Shown: positions 36,497 through 45,825 of the stretch, piece after piece
How positions within the stretch are numbered: the first letter of the stretch is position 1
Layout: every line of letters begins with the position of its first letter
NCBI RefSeq assembly: GCF_024519155.1
Contig: NZ_JANIFJ010000006.1
Location: 62,001-126,000, forward strand
Source of the DNA: Mangrovibrevibacter kandeliae
GTDB taxonomy: Bacteria; Pseudomonadota; Alphaproteobacteria; Rhizobiales; Rhizobiaceae
Direction of reading: 5' to 3'
Length of the DNA: 64,000 nucleotides
Notes under the pieces: generated by a model
Database searches by the model: none
Told to the model about the DNA's origin: nothing
What the model saw: the letters and a program-made list of their open reading frames with translations, nothing else
Made by a program: the position numbers and the translations under genes

Positions 36497-39103
36497 TCAT
36501 GCACCGGGTTCTGCATCCGGGCCGCGCTGCTGGACCTGATAGATCGCCGACAGGAGCTGGTCCTTGTTGAACGGCTTCTTGATCCGCGATGCGTGCTCGG
36601 CTTCCGGCGGCAGATCGAGGGAGTCGCCGTACCCGCTGACGAAGATGAAGGGGATCGACTTCGCCAGGAGGTTCGGCACCAGCGGGAAGCTGGTTTCGGC
36701 GCCGAGGTTCACGTCGAGCAGGGCGAGGTCGATCGCCTCGTCGGCGATGATCTTGCGGGCTTCGGTGACGCTGGACGCGATGAAGACGGCCGCCATGCCC
36801 TGCTCGATCATCAGCTGCTCGGCGTCGAGCGCGATGATCATGTTGTCCTCGACGATGAGCGCCGACATGCCGGACAGGGACAGGTGGCGGTTCACCTCCG
36901 CCATGCGGGCCTCCCGAAGGTCGGATGCGGCGCGCCCGGTCGCTGCATCGCCGGCGGTCCGCAGCTTGAAGACGTTGGGCGGTAGAACGAAGGTCGCCTG
37001 CAGCCCTGCCAGCAGGTAGCGCAGTTCGGCCTCGCCGCCGAGATCGTGCGGGATCGCCCGCTCGATGATGGTCGACCCGAAGCCGCGGCGCCTGGGCGGC
37101 GTCACGGCCGGGCCGCCGCGCTCGCGCCATTCGATCCGGCAGCCGCCGTTGTCGTCGATCGTCCAGTCGACGGCGATTTCGCCGGTGGAGTCGGACAGCG
37201 CACCGTACTTGGCGGAGTTCGTCACCAGCTCGTGGAAGACCAGCGCCAGCGTCGAGAAGGCGCTGGGCTCGATCAGGACATCCGGTCCCTTGAGGTGCAC
37301 CCGGCTCGCCTTCTGACCGATATAGGCCGAGACCTCGGTCTGTACGATGTCCGGCAGCGACACGCGCGAGAAGTCCTCGCTGGTGATCTGGTCGTGCGCC
37401 CGCGCGAGCGCCTGGATGCGGCCGCCGATGATCCGCGCGAACTCGTCGACGCTCTCCACACCGGGCTTGCTCTGCGCGATCAGCGCCCGGATCAGGCTGA
37501 GGATGTTGCGCACGCGATGATTGAGCTCGGCGATCAACAGCTCCTGGCGCTCGTTCGCCTGGCTGCGCGCGCGCTCCGCCTCCTCGCTGAAGCGCAGCAG
37601 CACCTCGAGGATGGTCACCCGCAGCGCCTCGGCGGCCTTGATCTCCGAATCGGTCCAGCCGAGGGCCTGGCCGTGGACGGTTTCCTTCCAGGTCTCGAAG
37701 CTCTTGCGCGGCGACAGGCGCGGACCGTTCGGTCCCCAGGCGACCGGCTTCTCCGGGTTGCCCGCCCAGCTGACGGTCTGGACGATCTCCTTGCGGAAGA
37801 AGAGGAGGTAGTCGCGCGGCGTGCGCGACACCGGGATCGCGAGGACGCCGGCGGCGCGGCTGGTGAAATCCTCGGCCGGCGGATAGACCTCGGTCAGCCG
37901 GTCGCTCGTATAGATGCGGCTCGCCGCTGCACGGTTGAGGAAGCGCGTGAGCGCCGAGATCTCCTCCACCGTCGGGCACTGGCCGAACAGGCGCATCTCC
38001 CCCTTCAGCCACACCGCGAAGCCGTCGCAGGCGATGATGTCGCGCAGCTCGTCGGAGAAGTCGGCCAGCGCCTCGATGTTCGCCGTGGTCGCCATCACGC
38101 GGGCGAGGAACCGGTCGTGCAGCTGGCGCGCGGCATCCTCGAGCTGCCGCCGCTCCTTGTAGAGCCGGCCTTCGATGATCAGCGACACCATCTGGCCGAA
38201 CAGCTCGGTCGCGCTGCGCAGCTCGAGCGGCAGGTGGCGGGCGGTGTAGTGATGCAGCGCGAACAGGCCCCAGAGCTGGCCGTCGATCACGATCGAGATC
38301 GAGAGCGAGGCGCCGACGCCCATGTTCTTGAGGTACTCGATGTGGATCGGCGAGACGCTGCGCAGCACCGACAGCGACAGGTCGAGCACCCCGCCGTCCG
38401 GGTTCAGCGCCGGCAGCACCGGCACCGCCTCGGCATTCACGTCGGCGATGATGCGGATCTGGTTCCGCACGTAAAGCTGGCGAGCCTGGCGCGGAATGTC
38501 GGTCGCCGGGTAGCGGAGCCCGTTGAAGCTGTCGATACCGCTGCGCACCGACTCGGCGACCACCTCGCCGGAGCCGTCGCCCGCGAAGCGGTAGAGCATC
38601 ACCCGGTCGAAGCCCGTCACCGCCCGCAGCTGGCGGACGCACTCGCGAAAGAGTCCTTCGAGGCTCTCCGTCTTCTGGACGCGCGCGGTCATCGACTTGA
38701 CGAGAGCGCCGGGATTGAGCGCCTCCTTCGACGCATATTCGGCCTCGACGATGACCGAGGCGCCGGACACGTGGATGGCGATGTCGAAGCGCGGCTTTCC
38801 GGGCACCAGCTGAAAGTCGTAGAGCCGCTCGGTGCTGTCGCTGGAGGTCAGAAGCTGCAACCGGCCGCGCAGGGCGTGGATGGCGTTCGGCGGCAGGAAT
38901 GCCGTCAGCGGCTCCCCCGGCATCGTCTCGGGATCGACGTCCAGGAACTCGCCGACATTGCTGGAGACGTGCTGGACCAGCCAGTCCATCGAGACGGCGA
39001 TGAGGAACCCGAAGCGCTGCACGTGGCCGAGCAGGTGGATCGGCTCGCGGTCGCAGTTCGTCAGGTCGACATGGAAGTTCAGCGGATTGTCGGTGCTGCT
39101 CAC
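36497..39103 (-). CDS. bphP: bacteriophytochrome HWE histidine kinase with fused receiver
   Basis: An 868-residue red/far-red photoreceptor. PAS/GAF/PHY core: biliverdin-binding Cys17 in DLTNCDREPIH, DIP at 202-204 in RYPATDIPRQARQLY, H254 in SPIHIEYLKNMGVGAS, and PHY tongue motifs WAG (446-448) and PRKSF (465-469). The kinase is HWE type: phospho-His529 in ELNHRVRN, HELVTNSAKYGAL (624-636) and WRE (659-661). A receiver domain (about 747-862) has D753, phospho-acceptor D797 and K842/843. The segment usually reading IQPHG is VQRFG here. The GTG start overlaps the bphO stop by 4 nt (GTGA). Output would depend on light-regulated transfer from His529 to D797 or another receiver. Confidence 0.95.
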   Translation of the reverse strand: MSSTDNPLNFHVDLTNCDREPIHLLGHVQRFGFLIAVSMDWLVQHVSSNVGEFLDVDPETMPGEPLTAFLPPNAIHALRGRLQLLTSSDSTERLYDFQLVPGKPRFDIAIHVSGASVIVEAEYASKEALNPGALVKSMTARVQKTESLEGLFRECVRQLRAVTGFDRVMLYRFAGDGSGEVVAESVRSGIDSFNGLRYPATDIPRQARQLYVRNQIRIIADVNAEAVPVLPALNPDGGVLDLSLSVLRSVSPIHIEYLKNMGVGASLSISIVIDGQLWGLFALHHYTARHLPLELRSATELFGQMVSLIIEGRLYKERRQLEDAARQLHDRFLARVMATTANIEALADFSDELRDIIACDGFAVWLKGEMRLFGQCPTVEEISALTRFLNRAAASRIYTSDRLTEVYPPAEDFTSRAAGVLAIPVSRTPRDYLLFFRKEIVQTVSWAGNPEKPVAWGPNGPRLSPRKSFETWKETVHGQALGWTDSEIKAAEALRVTILEVLLRFSEEAERARSQANERQELLIAELNHRVRNILSLIRALIAQSKPGVESVDEFARIIGGRIQALARAHDQITSEDFSRVSLPDIVQTEVSAYIGQKASRVHLKGPDVLIEPSAFSTLALVFHELVTNSAKYGALSDSTGEIAVDWTIDDNGGCRIEWRERGGPAVTPPRRRGFGSTIIERAIPHDLGGEAELRYLLAGLQATFVLPPNVFKLRTAGDAATGRAASDLREARMAEVNRHLSLSGMSALIVEDNMIIALDAEQLMIEQGMAAVFIASSVTEARKIIADEAIDLALLDVNLGAETSFPLVPNLLAKSIPFIFVSGYGDSLDLPPEAEHASRIKKPFNKDQLLSAIYQVQQRGPDAEPGA

Positions 39104-39729
39104 GTCGCTACGCCCTCGTCGCGTGCCCGAACGGCATCGGCGGTCCGCGTGAAGTAGCCGAAGACCGATGCGGCGGCTTCAACACACGCGTTCGACTGGG
39201 TTGGCGACATGGTCAGCGAATCGATCCTCGTCATGAAGGCTCTGAAGAAGTCCGGTTCCTCGCCGAGAGCCAGAAAGCGCTGCGAAAGTCCGGTCCAGAC
39301 TTCCGATAGGCGCAGTTGCTTGAACCTTCGATGAATGAAGCGACCGCCGAGGCGCGAACCTTCGAGCACATATGCGGCGCCGATCGCGTGCGGCAAGTCT
39401 GGAGGCAGCGCGAAGGCGAGCGGCTCGAGCGGCGTCAGCCGCATGGCCGCAAGATCCTCCGACAGGGCGCCGCGGCGGGCCCGCGCGGCGATCTCAGGCA
39501 GGAATGTCGCGAGCTCGGACTGCTCGAGCATCGGCTCCAGCCGCCAGTGGCAGGCGTGGTTCATCACGAGGAACCGCTCATAGGTCGCTCGACCCGCCGG
39601 GTCGTCCATGCCGACGAAACAGCCGTCGAGCGCCTCGTGCGCCGGACGCGTCTCGTCGCGCAGGCGGTGCCGCAGCGAGGTCGCCAGAGTCGGATCTGCC
39701 CCGGTCGATCGAGGAGCGGTGACAGTCAT
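39100..39729 (-). CDS. bphO: biliverdin-producing heme oxygenase
   Basis: A 209-residue heme oxygenase that opens heme to biliverdin, the chromophore needed by the adjacent bacteriophytochrome. The proximal heme ligand lies in LRDETRPAHEALDG, and the distal-helix segment IGAAYVLEGSRLGGRFIHRRF is conserved in BphO/HmuO-like enzymes. The ATG at 39729 (MTVTAPRSTG) gives the normal family length; the open frame upstream adds an implausible Cys/Pro-rich extension. It precedes bphP with a 4-nt overlap, so chromophore synthesis and apoprotein are co-expressed. Confidence 0.93.
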   Translation of the reverse strand: MTVTAPRSTGADPTLATSLRHRLRDETRPAHEALDGCFVGMDDPAGRATYERFLVMNHACHWRLEPMLEQSELATFLPEIAARARRGALSEDLAAMRLTPLEPLAFALPPDLPHAIGAAYVLEGSRLGGRFIHRRFKQLRLSEVWTGLSQRFLALGEEPDFFRAFMTRIDSLTMSPTQSNACVEAAASVFGYFTRTADAVRARDEGVAT

Positions 39730-40007
39730 GGAGCGAGTGAGCTTGACAAGATAAGTCGGACTTAGCGCTTCGGCCTGCATCTGCAAAGCCTCTATCTGAC
39801 GACCCGGTGCCTCGCTGAAAAGACCCTGCCGCATTTTTGCTGGAACGTGCGTGGCTCCGGCGTTATCAAGCGGCCTTCTCGATCCGCCCCGCCGGAGCCG
39901 GCAGATGCTCGGCTCATGCCGCCAGGGGGCCGGGTGCGACGGATGCGGACGGACGCCGGCCGATCCGCACCGCTCGCACCGCATCTATTGGAAAGCAGAC
40001 GTCGGAC

Positions 40008-42596
40008 ATGAAGGACTTCCCGAGCAAATACGATCAGGCCGCCGTCGAGACCGGCTGGCGCAAGGCCTGGGCGTCGGACGACGCCTTCCGCTGGGACGCG
40101 AGCCTGCCGGCCGAGCTCGACTACGTCATCGATACCCCGCCGCCGACCGTCTCCGGCACGCTGCATGTCGGCCATGTCTACTCCTACACGCAAGCCGACA
40201 TCATGGCGCGCTTCATGCGCATGAGCGGGCGCAACGTGCTCTATCCGATCGGCTGGGACGACAATGGCCTGCCGACCGAGCGCCTGGTCGAGAAGGTCAA
40301 GAAGGTGCGCGGCGGCACGATGAGCCGCGAAGAGTTCGTCGCGCTCTGCCGCGAGGTGATCCCGCAATACGAGGACCAGTTCCGCGACCTGTTCGGGCGC
40401 CTTGCGCTCAGCGTCGACTGGAGCCGCGAGTACCAGACGATCTCCGACGAGAGCCGGACGATCTCGCAGATGTCCTTCCTCGACCTCTACAAGAAGGGCC
40501 TCCTGGAGCGGCGCCTCGAGCCGACGCTGTGGGATCCGGCCGACCGCACCGCGATCGCCCAGGCCGAGGTCGACGAGATCGAGCGCGAGGGCACGCTGAA
40601 CGAGGTCGCCTTCGCGATCGAGGGCGGCGGCGAGGCGATCATCGCGACGACCCGGCCGGAGCTGATCGGCGGCTGCGGCGCGCTGATGATCCACCCGGAC
40701 CACCCGCGCGCCGGCGAGCTCGTCGGCAAGCGCGCGATCAGCCCGCTCTACGGCGTGCCGGTGCCGATCATCGCCGACGCGAAGGTCGACCCGGAGAAGG
40801 GCACCGGCATCGTCATGTGCTGCACCTTCGGCGACGTGACCGACATCCACTGGTGGCGCACCCACGGGCTGCCGCTGCGCCTCGTCATCGACCAGGCCGG
40901 CAAGATGAAGGAGTCACTGCCGCTCGGCAGCGCCGAGTGGCCGAGCGTCGATGCCGAGGCCGCTCACGCCGTGGTCGAGGCGCTGCAGGGCCTGAAGGTG
41001 GAGAAGGCGCGCGAGGCGGTGCTCGCGATGCTCGCCGAGCGCGGCGTCCTGCGCGAGCGGCACAAGACCAGGCAGGTCGTCCCGGTGGCGGAGCGCTCCG
41101 GCGCGCCGCTGGAGATCATCGTCACGCCGCAGTGGTTCATCCGCACCCTCGACTTCAAGGACCAGCTGATCGAGAAGGGCCGCGAGCTCGTCTGGCGACC
41201 GGACTACATGCGCCAGCGCTACGAGTCCTGGGTCGAGGGCCTCAAGTGGGACTGGTCGATCTCGCGCCAGCGCCACTTCGGCGTGCCGCTGCCGGTCTGG
41301 TACTCCCGCCGGCCGGGCGAGGAGGGCACGATCATCGTCCCGACCGCCGCCGAGCTGCCCGTCGACCCGTCGCGCGACCTGCCGGCCGGCTACACGGCCG
41401 ACGAGGTGATCCCGGAGATGGACGTGATGGACACTTGGGCGACCTCCTCGGTGACGCCCCAGTTCGTCTCGCGCACCATCAGCGACGAGTTCAGCCTCGA
41501 CGAGGGGGCGCACAAGCGCCTGTTCCCGATGGCGATGCGTCCGCAGGCGCACGAGATCATCCGCACCTGGGCCTTCTACACCATCGTCAAGGCGCTGCAT
41601 CACCAGGGCGAATTGCCCTGGAAGTCGATCTCGATCTCCGGCTGGTGCCTTGCCAGCGACGGCGCCAAGATGTCGAAGTCGAAGGGCAACGTGATCGACC
41701 CGATCAAGCTGCTCGACGAGTACGGCACCGACGCGGTGCGCTACTGGACCGGCACCTCGCGCCTCGGCAACGACACGGTGCTCGCGCCGAACACGCTGAA
41801 GCAGGGCAAGCGCCTCGTCACCAAGCTCTGGAACGCGGCGCGCCTCGCGCATCTGCCGCTCGCCGCGAACCCGATCACGCCCTCGACCGCCAGGGCCGAC
41901 ATCGAGGCCGGCGTCATCGCCCATCCGCTCGACCGCTGGCTGCTGGGCGAGCTCGCCGCCACCATCGAGGCGGCGACGGTGGCCTTCGAAGCCTACGAGT
42001 ACGCGCAGGCGCTGCGCGAGATCGAGGGCTTCTTCTGGAAGACCTATTGCGACAACTACCTGGAGCTGGTGAAGCGGCGCACCCGCTTCGAGGGCGCGCC
42101 GGACGCCGAGCAGGTGTCGGCGCTCCATACGCTTCACCACGCGACGACGACGCTGATCCGGCTGTTCTCGCCCTTCCTGCCTTACGTCTGCGAGACGCTC
42201 GCCGACCTCTTCCGCGGCGAAGGCGACGGCTTCGCCACCGTCCACGCGCGGGGCAACTGGCCGCTGGCCGCCGACTATCCGGAAGCCGGGCTCGACGGCG
42301 AGACCGGCGCGCTGGTGCTGGAGATCGTCGGCGGCGTGCGCAAGGCGAAGTCCGACCTCGGCGTGTCGCTGGTCGCGCCGGTCGAGCGGCTGGTGGTCTC
42401 GCCGGCGGGGGAGGGCACCTCGCTGGGCGCGCTGCGCGACGCGGTCGAGGCGGCCCGCGCCGACATCGAGGAGCTCGCCAAGGCGCCGGGTGTCACCGTC
42501 GAGGAGAGCGCCCCGGCGGACCTTGCGAGCGCGCTCTCGCCCGACGAGCGCGTGCGCGTCAGCCTGACGCTTGGGCCGGCGCCGGTCCAGGCCTAA
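40008..42596 (+). CDS. valS: valyl-tRNA synthetase, archaeal/Rickettsia type
   Basis: An 862-residue class I synthetase that charges tRNA-Val with valine. Catalytic motifs are the HIGH-equivalent HVGH (53-56) and KMSKS (554-558). The CP1 editing domain begins near IIATTRPELIGGCGALMIHPD. Two features are unusual for a bacterium: the segment after HIGH reads GWDDNGLPTER (82-92) where standard bacterial enzymes have GTDHAGIATQ, and the C-terminal coiled-coil arm of bacterial ValRS is missing, making the protein about 90 residues shorter. Both match archaeal and Rickettsia enzymes. The ATG at 40008 is chosen; the frame is open upstream without homology. Confidence 0.95.
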   Translation: MKDFPSKYDQAAVETGWRKAWASDDAFRWDASLPAELDYVIDTPPPTVSGTLHVGHVYSYTQADIMARFMRMSGRNVLYPIGWDDNGLPTERLVEKVKKVRGGTMSREEFVALCREVIPQYEDQFRDLFGRLALSVDWSREYQTISDESRTISQMSFLDLYKKGLLERRLEPTLWDPADRTAIAQAEVDEIEREGTLNEVAFAIEGGGEAIIATTRPELIGGCGALMIHPDHPRAGELVGKRAISPLYGVPVPIIADAKVDPEKGTGIVMCCTFGDVTDIHWWRTHGLPLRLVIDQAGKMKESLPLGSAEWPSVDAEAAHAVVEALQGLKVEKAREAVLAMLAERGVLRERHKTRQVVPVAERSGAPLEIIVTPQWFIRTLDFKDQLIEKGRELVWRPDYMRQRYESWVEGLKWDWSISRQRHFGVPLPVWYSRRPGEEGTIIVPTAAELPVDPSRDLPAGYTADEVIPEMDVMDTWATSSVTPQFVSRTISDEFSLDEGAHKRLFPMAMRPQAHEIIRTWAFYTIVKALHHQGELPWKSISISGWCLASDGAKMSKSKGNVIDPIKLLDEYGTDAVRYWTGTSRLGNDTVLAPNTLKQGKRLVTKLWNAARLAHLPLAANPITPSTARADIEAGVIAHPLDRWLLGELAATIEAATVAFEAYEYAQALREIEGFFWKTYCDNYLELVKRRTRFEGAPDAEQVSALHTLHHATTTLIRLFSPFLPYVCETLADLFRGEGDGFATVHARGNWPLAADYPEAGLDGETGALVLEIVGGVRKAKSDLGVSLVAPVERLVVSPAGEGTSLGALRDAVEAARADIEELAKAPGVTVEESAPADLASALSPDERVRVSLTLGPAPVQA

Positions 42597-42889
42597 GCGG
42601 GGAGGCGCGGCGGCGCCGCTTCCGCCGGAAAGGCGGCGAGGCGACGGGGGCCGCCGGCGAAGGCTGTGACGGTGCTCCTGCGGCGTGGGCGCCAGATCGA
42701 AGCGGAAATGCTTGCGCCGTGCCGAGGATCGCTCGGCGTTCGGCGATGGTGGCTCCATCGCACCGCGCCACCTGAGGCAGTCGTTCTAACGCCGGTGACG
42801 TCGTGTCGACACCGTGCCATGCACCGCACGCGTCGCTCGCTCGCCACCCGGGATCGTCCGCAGCCGGGCCGCCGCTGCCAACGCCGCAC

Positions 42890-43825
42890 TCACCGGGCCG
42901 ATATCTGCTGTGAGGAACGCCGGGGCGGTTCGGCGATCTCGGCGCAGAAGTCGATGAAGGTCGTGACCCTGGCGGGCGCGAGCCGGCGGGCGGGGCGCAC
43001 GGCGAAGAGCGGGTAGGTCTCGCCGGGCCAATCCGGAAAGAGGTCCACCAACGCGCCGCTCGCCAGGTGCCGCTCGACGCCGAGCGCGAGGACCTGCGCG
43101 ACGCCGGCGCCCGCAAGACACGCCGCGACCATCGTATCGACGTCACCCAGCGTGAGCGCGCCGGCGATCGGCACCGGGACAGTCTCCGTCGCACGACGGA
43201 ACTCCCATTCGAACGGCCGCCCGGTGCGCGGGTCGACGAACTGCAGGCATTCATGCCCGGCAAGCTCCGCTGGCGCCTCCGGGCGGCCGCGGCGTGCGAG
43301 ATAGGCGGGCGAGGCGACCGTGAGCACTCGGGTCTCCAGGAGGAGCCGAACCGACAGGCCGGGCTGGATCTGCGGCCCGAAGCGGATTGCAACGTCGACA
43401 CCCTCCGCGACAAGATCGCCGACGTCCGGTTGCTGGACGAGCGTCAATCGGAGCGACGGATGGCGCGTGGCGAATTCGCCCAGCCGCCCCGCGAGGATAT
43501 GTCGTGCGAAGATCGGATTGACGCTTGCGCGCAGGTGGCCGCGCACGTCCTGCGCTGCTTCCGACGCGGCGTCGGCCGCCGCCTCGAGCCCTGCAAGATG
43601 CGGCGCGGCGAGGTCGTAGAGCCGCGCGCCCTCGCTCGTCAGGCGCAGCGAGCGGGTCGTGCGGTCGAGCAGGCGGACGCCGACGCGGCTCTCCAGCCGA
43701 GCCACGGCACGGCTGACGCCGGACGCTGAAAGACCCAACGTCTCACCGGCCCGCGTGAAGCTGCCGCGCTCCACCGCAGCGGCAAGAACGGCGATGCCGG
43801 ACAACACCCGACCATCGAAGGGCAT
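42890..43825 (-). CDS. LysR family transcriptional regulator
   Basis: A 311-residue LysR regulator. The N-terminal winged helix reads LAAAVERGSFTRAGETLGLSASGVSRAVARLESRVGVRLLDRTTRSLRLT, followed by the linker helix and a periplasmic-binding-protein-like effector domain (SVNPIFARHILAGRLGEFATRHPSLRLTLVQQP). The ATG at 43825 has an AAAGGTGAGCGC leader; a longer frame to 43891 lacks one. It is divergent from an NmrA-type gene and an SDR gene, which it most likely controls. An inverted repeat in the shared 131-nt region includes part of its own ribosome binding site, suggesting autoregulation. Confidence 0.93.
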   Translation of the reverse strand: MPFDGRVLSGIAVLAAAVERGSFTRAGETLGLSASGVSRAVARLESRVGVRLLDRTTRSLRLTSEGARLYDLAAPHLAGLEAAADAASEAAQDVRGHLRASVNPIFARHILAGRLGEFATRHPSLRLTLVQQPDVGDLVAEGVDVAIRFGPQIQPGLSVRLLLETRVLTVASPAYLARRGRPEAPAELAGHECLQFVDPRTGRPFEWEFRRATETVPVPIAGALTLGDVDTMVAACLAGAGVAQVLALGVERHLASGALVDLFPDWPGETYPLFAVRPARRLAPARVTTFIDFCAEIAEPPRRSSQQISAR

Positions 43826-43832
43826 GCGCTCA

Positions 43833-43883
43833 CCTTTGCATTTTCGCACGAATGTTATGCCGGAGGGCGCACTAATGCAAAGG
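43833..43883. promoter_or_regulatory. LysR-type operator candidate
   Basis: CCTTTGCATT (43833-43842) and AATGCAAAGG (43874-43883) are exact 10-bp inverted copies separated by 31 nt in the divergent lysR/nmrA intergenic region. The left copy, read on the minus strand, contains the AAAGG of the lysR Shine-Dalgarno sequence. The arrangement fits two recognition sites bound by a LysR tetramer. Confidence 0.6.
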
Positions 43884-43956
43884 CGCGGCATGCGCCATCC
43901 TACGAAACAGACCGGTCGACAGAGCCGGCTGGAGCGTTCGAAGGGCGAGGTGACAC

Positions 43957-44820
43957 ATGTTTGTCGTGATGGGCATTACGGGAAAGGTCGGCGGCGCCGT
44001 GGCCGCGTGCTTGCTGGCGTCGGGGGAGCCGGTGCGGGCGCTGGTGCGCGCTGCTGACAGGGGCAGAGCGTGGCAGGCACGGGGGTGCGAGGTCGCAGTG
44101 GTGCCCGATGCGGCTGACGATCGGGCGCTGACGGACGCCTTCGAGGGAGCGGCCGGCGTCTTCGTGATGAACCCGCCGAACTACGATTCCGCGCCGGACT
44201 TCGCGGACACGCGCCTGCGGGCGGCGGCGGCCGCGCGGGCACTTCATCGGACACGCCCTGGGCGGGTGGTGCTCCTATCGACCGTCGGCGCCCAGGCCTC
44301 CGAGTTCAATCTTCTGAATTGGGCAAGCTTCTTCGAGACGGCGCTCGCCGGAACGGGCGTCCCCTTCGCCAGCCTCCGCGCCGCATGGTTCATGGAGAAC
44401 GTGGCCTGGGACATCGCCGCGGCGCGCGAAGGCCGGATCGAGAGCTACCTGCAACCGCTTGACCGCCCGATCGACATGGTCAGCGCCCGCGACATCGGCC
44501 GCACCGCGGCCGAACTCCTGCGCGAGACGTGGGACGGCCCTCGCACCATCGAGCTGGCAGGCCCGCGCCGCTACAGCCCGAACGACGTCGCCCAAGGTCT
44601 TGCCACCGTGCTCGGGCATCCGGTCGAGGCCGTCGCGGTGCCGCGCGAGACGTGGGAGCCCCGCTTCCGCGCCGAGGGCATGCGGCACCCGGAAGCGCGC
44701 ATCCGGATGCTGGACGGCTTCAACGAAGGCTGGATCGGCTTTGCACGGGACGGCACCGAGTCGCGCACCGGCACGACGGACCTCGTGGCCGTCTTGCGCG
44801 AACTTGCGGCGAAGGGTTGA
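43957..44820 (+). CDS. NmrA-like NAD(P)-binding protein
   Basis: A 287-residue atypical short-chain dehydrogenase of the NmrA/HSCARG group. The Rossmann start is FVVMGITGKVGGAVAACLLASGEPVRALVR, in which the Gly-rich loop GITGKVGG fits NmrA-like proteins, and VVLLSTVGAQ replaces the usual catalytic Ser/Tyr context. Other family-like parts are LRAAWFMENV and VSARDIGRTAAELLRE. Members act as quinone reductases or redox-sensing regulators; which applies is not clear. It is followed after 20 nt by an SDR gene and is divergent from LysR. Confidence 0.9.
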   Translation: MFVVMGITGKVGGAVAACLLASGEPVRALVRAADRGRAWQARGCEVAVVPDAADDRALTDAFEGAAGVFVMNPPNYDSAPDFADTRLRAAAAARALHRTRPGRVVLLSTVGAQASEFNLLNWASFFETALAGTGVPFASLRAAWFMENVAWDIAAAREGRIESYLQPLDRPIDMVSARDIGRTAAELLRETWDGPRTIELAGPRRYSPNDVAQGLATVLGHPVEAVAVPRETWEPRFRAEGMRHPEARIRMLDGFNEGWIGFARDGTESRTGTTDLVAVLRELAAKG

Positions 44821-44840
44821 GCGAGAACAGGGAGGCTAGG

Positions 44841-45614
44841 ATGGCGCGCATCTTCATCACCGGATCGTCGGAAGGTCTCGGCCTTATGGCGGGCCAACTG
44901 CTGGCGAGCCAAGGGCACGCGGTGGTCCTGCACGCCCGCAACGCCGGCCGGGCCGCTGACGCCCGACGGGCGTTGCCTGAGGCGCAGGCGATCGTCGAAG
45001 GCGATGTCGTCACCCTCGCCGGCGCCCGGCAGGTCGCCGACGGGGCCAACAGCCTCGGGCGGTTCGACGCCGTGATCCACAACGTCGGCATCGGCTACCG
45101 CGAGCCGCGCCGGATCGAGACGGAGGACGGGCTGCCGCATGTCTTCGCGGTGAACGTGCTGGCTCCCTACGTCCTGACCGCCCTGATGGAGCGCCCGAAG
45201 CGGCTCGTCTATCTGTCCTCCGGCATGCACCGCCAGGCGAGCGCCAATCTCGACGACATGCTGTGGACGAAGCGCCGCTGGAACGGCTCGACCGCCTATG
45301 CCGAATCCAAGCTGTACGACGTCGCGCTCGCCTTGGCGGTGGCACGCCGCTGGCCGGACGTCCTGTCGAATGCGCTTGAGCCCGGTTGGGTGCCGACGCG
45401 GATGGGCGGACCCGGTGCACCCGACGACATGGAGAAGGCGCACCGGACGCAGGCCTGGCTGGCGGCAGGCGACGATCCGCAAGCGCGCGTAACGGGTGGC
45501 TATTTCCACCACATGCGCCACCGCTCGCCGAACCCCGAAGCCGGGAACGTCGCGGTTCAGGACCGCCTCCTCGACCTCTGCGCTGCATGCTCGGGGATCA
45601 GCATGCCGGGTTGA
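44841..45614 (+). CDS. short-chain dehydrogenase/reductase family protein
   Basis: A 257-residue SDR. The cofactor loop is ITGSSEGLGLMAGQLLASQG, the NAG-equivalent is HNVGIGY, the catalytic Ser is in LVYLSSGMH, and the catalytic Tyr/Lys lie in STAYAESKLYDVALALAVARRW. Later, NALEPGWVPTRMGGPGAPDD matches SDRs acting like retinol-dehydrogenase/WW-domain oxidoreductase relatives. A GGAGG ribosome binding site precedes the ATG and the gene is 20 nt downstream of the NmrA-type gene, so both are presumably under the adjacent LysR regulator. Substrate unknown. Confidence 0.9.
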   Translation: MARIFITGSSEGLGLMAGQLLASQGHAVVLHARNAGRAADARRALPEAQAIVEGDVVTLAGARQVADGANSLGRFDAVIHNVGIGYREPRRIETEDGLPHVFAVNVLAPYVLTALMERPKRLVYLSSGMHRQASANLDDMLWTKRRWNGSTAYAESKLYDVALALAVARRWPDVLSNALEPGWVPTRMGGPGAPDDMEKAHRTQAWLAAGDDPQARVTGGYFHHMRHRSPNPEAGNVAVQDRLLDLCAACSGISMPG

Positions 45615-45825
45615 GCGCGCCACCGCTCGAACCGCCCACAGGCAAGCCTGTCGCGACCGACACGGTGCGCCTGCCGACGATCCCTCTCCTCCGCCTCCAC
45701 CCGCCGTGGCCGGAAAAGCGGAGGGGAGCTCCACTCGCAAGGACGTGGTCGGCGACGTCGCTGCGGAGACGTCGAGCCCTCGTCCGGCCGGCATCAAGGA
45801 GATGAAGTCTGCGACTCCCGGACGC

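Noticed and set aside
39842-39864. GGAAC followed by CGTT upstream of valS, resembling an EcfG general-stress promoter
   Set aside because: The spacer is 14 nt, too short for the usual 16-17, and a housekeeping synthetase is an unlikely target.
42593-42889. Minus-strand frame of 98 codons between valS and lysR
   Set aside because: No ribosome binding site or family resemblance; the composition is Arg-rich like antisense frames.
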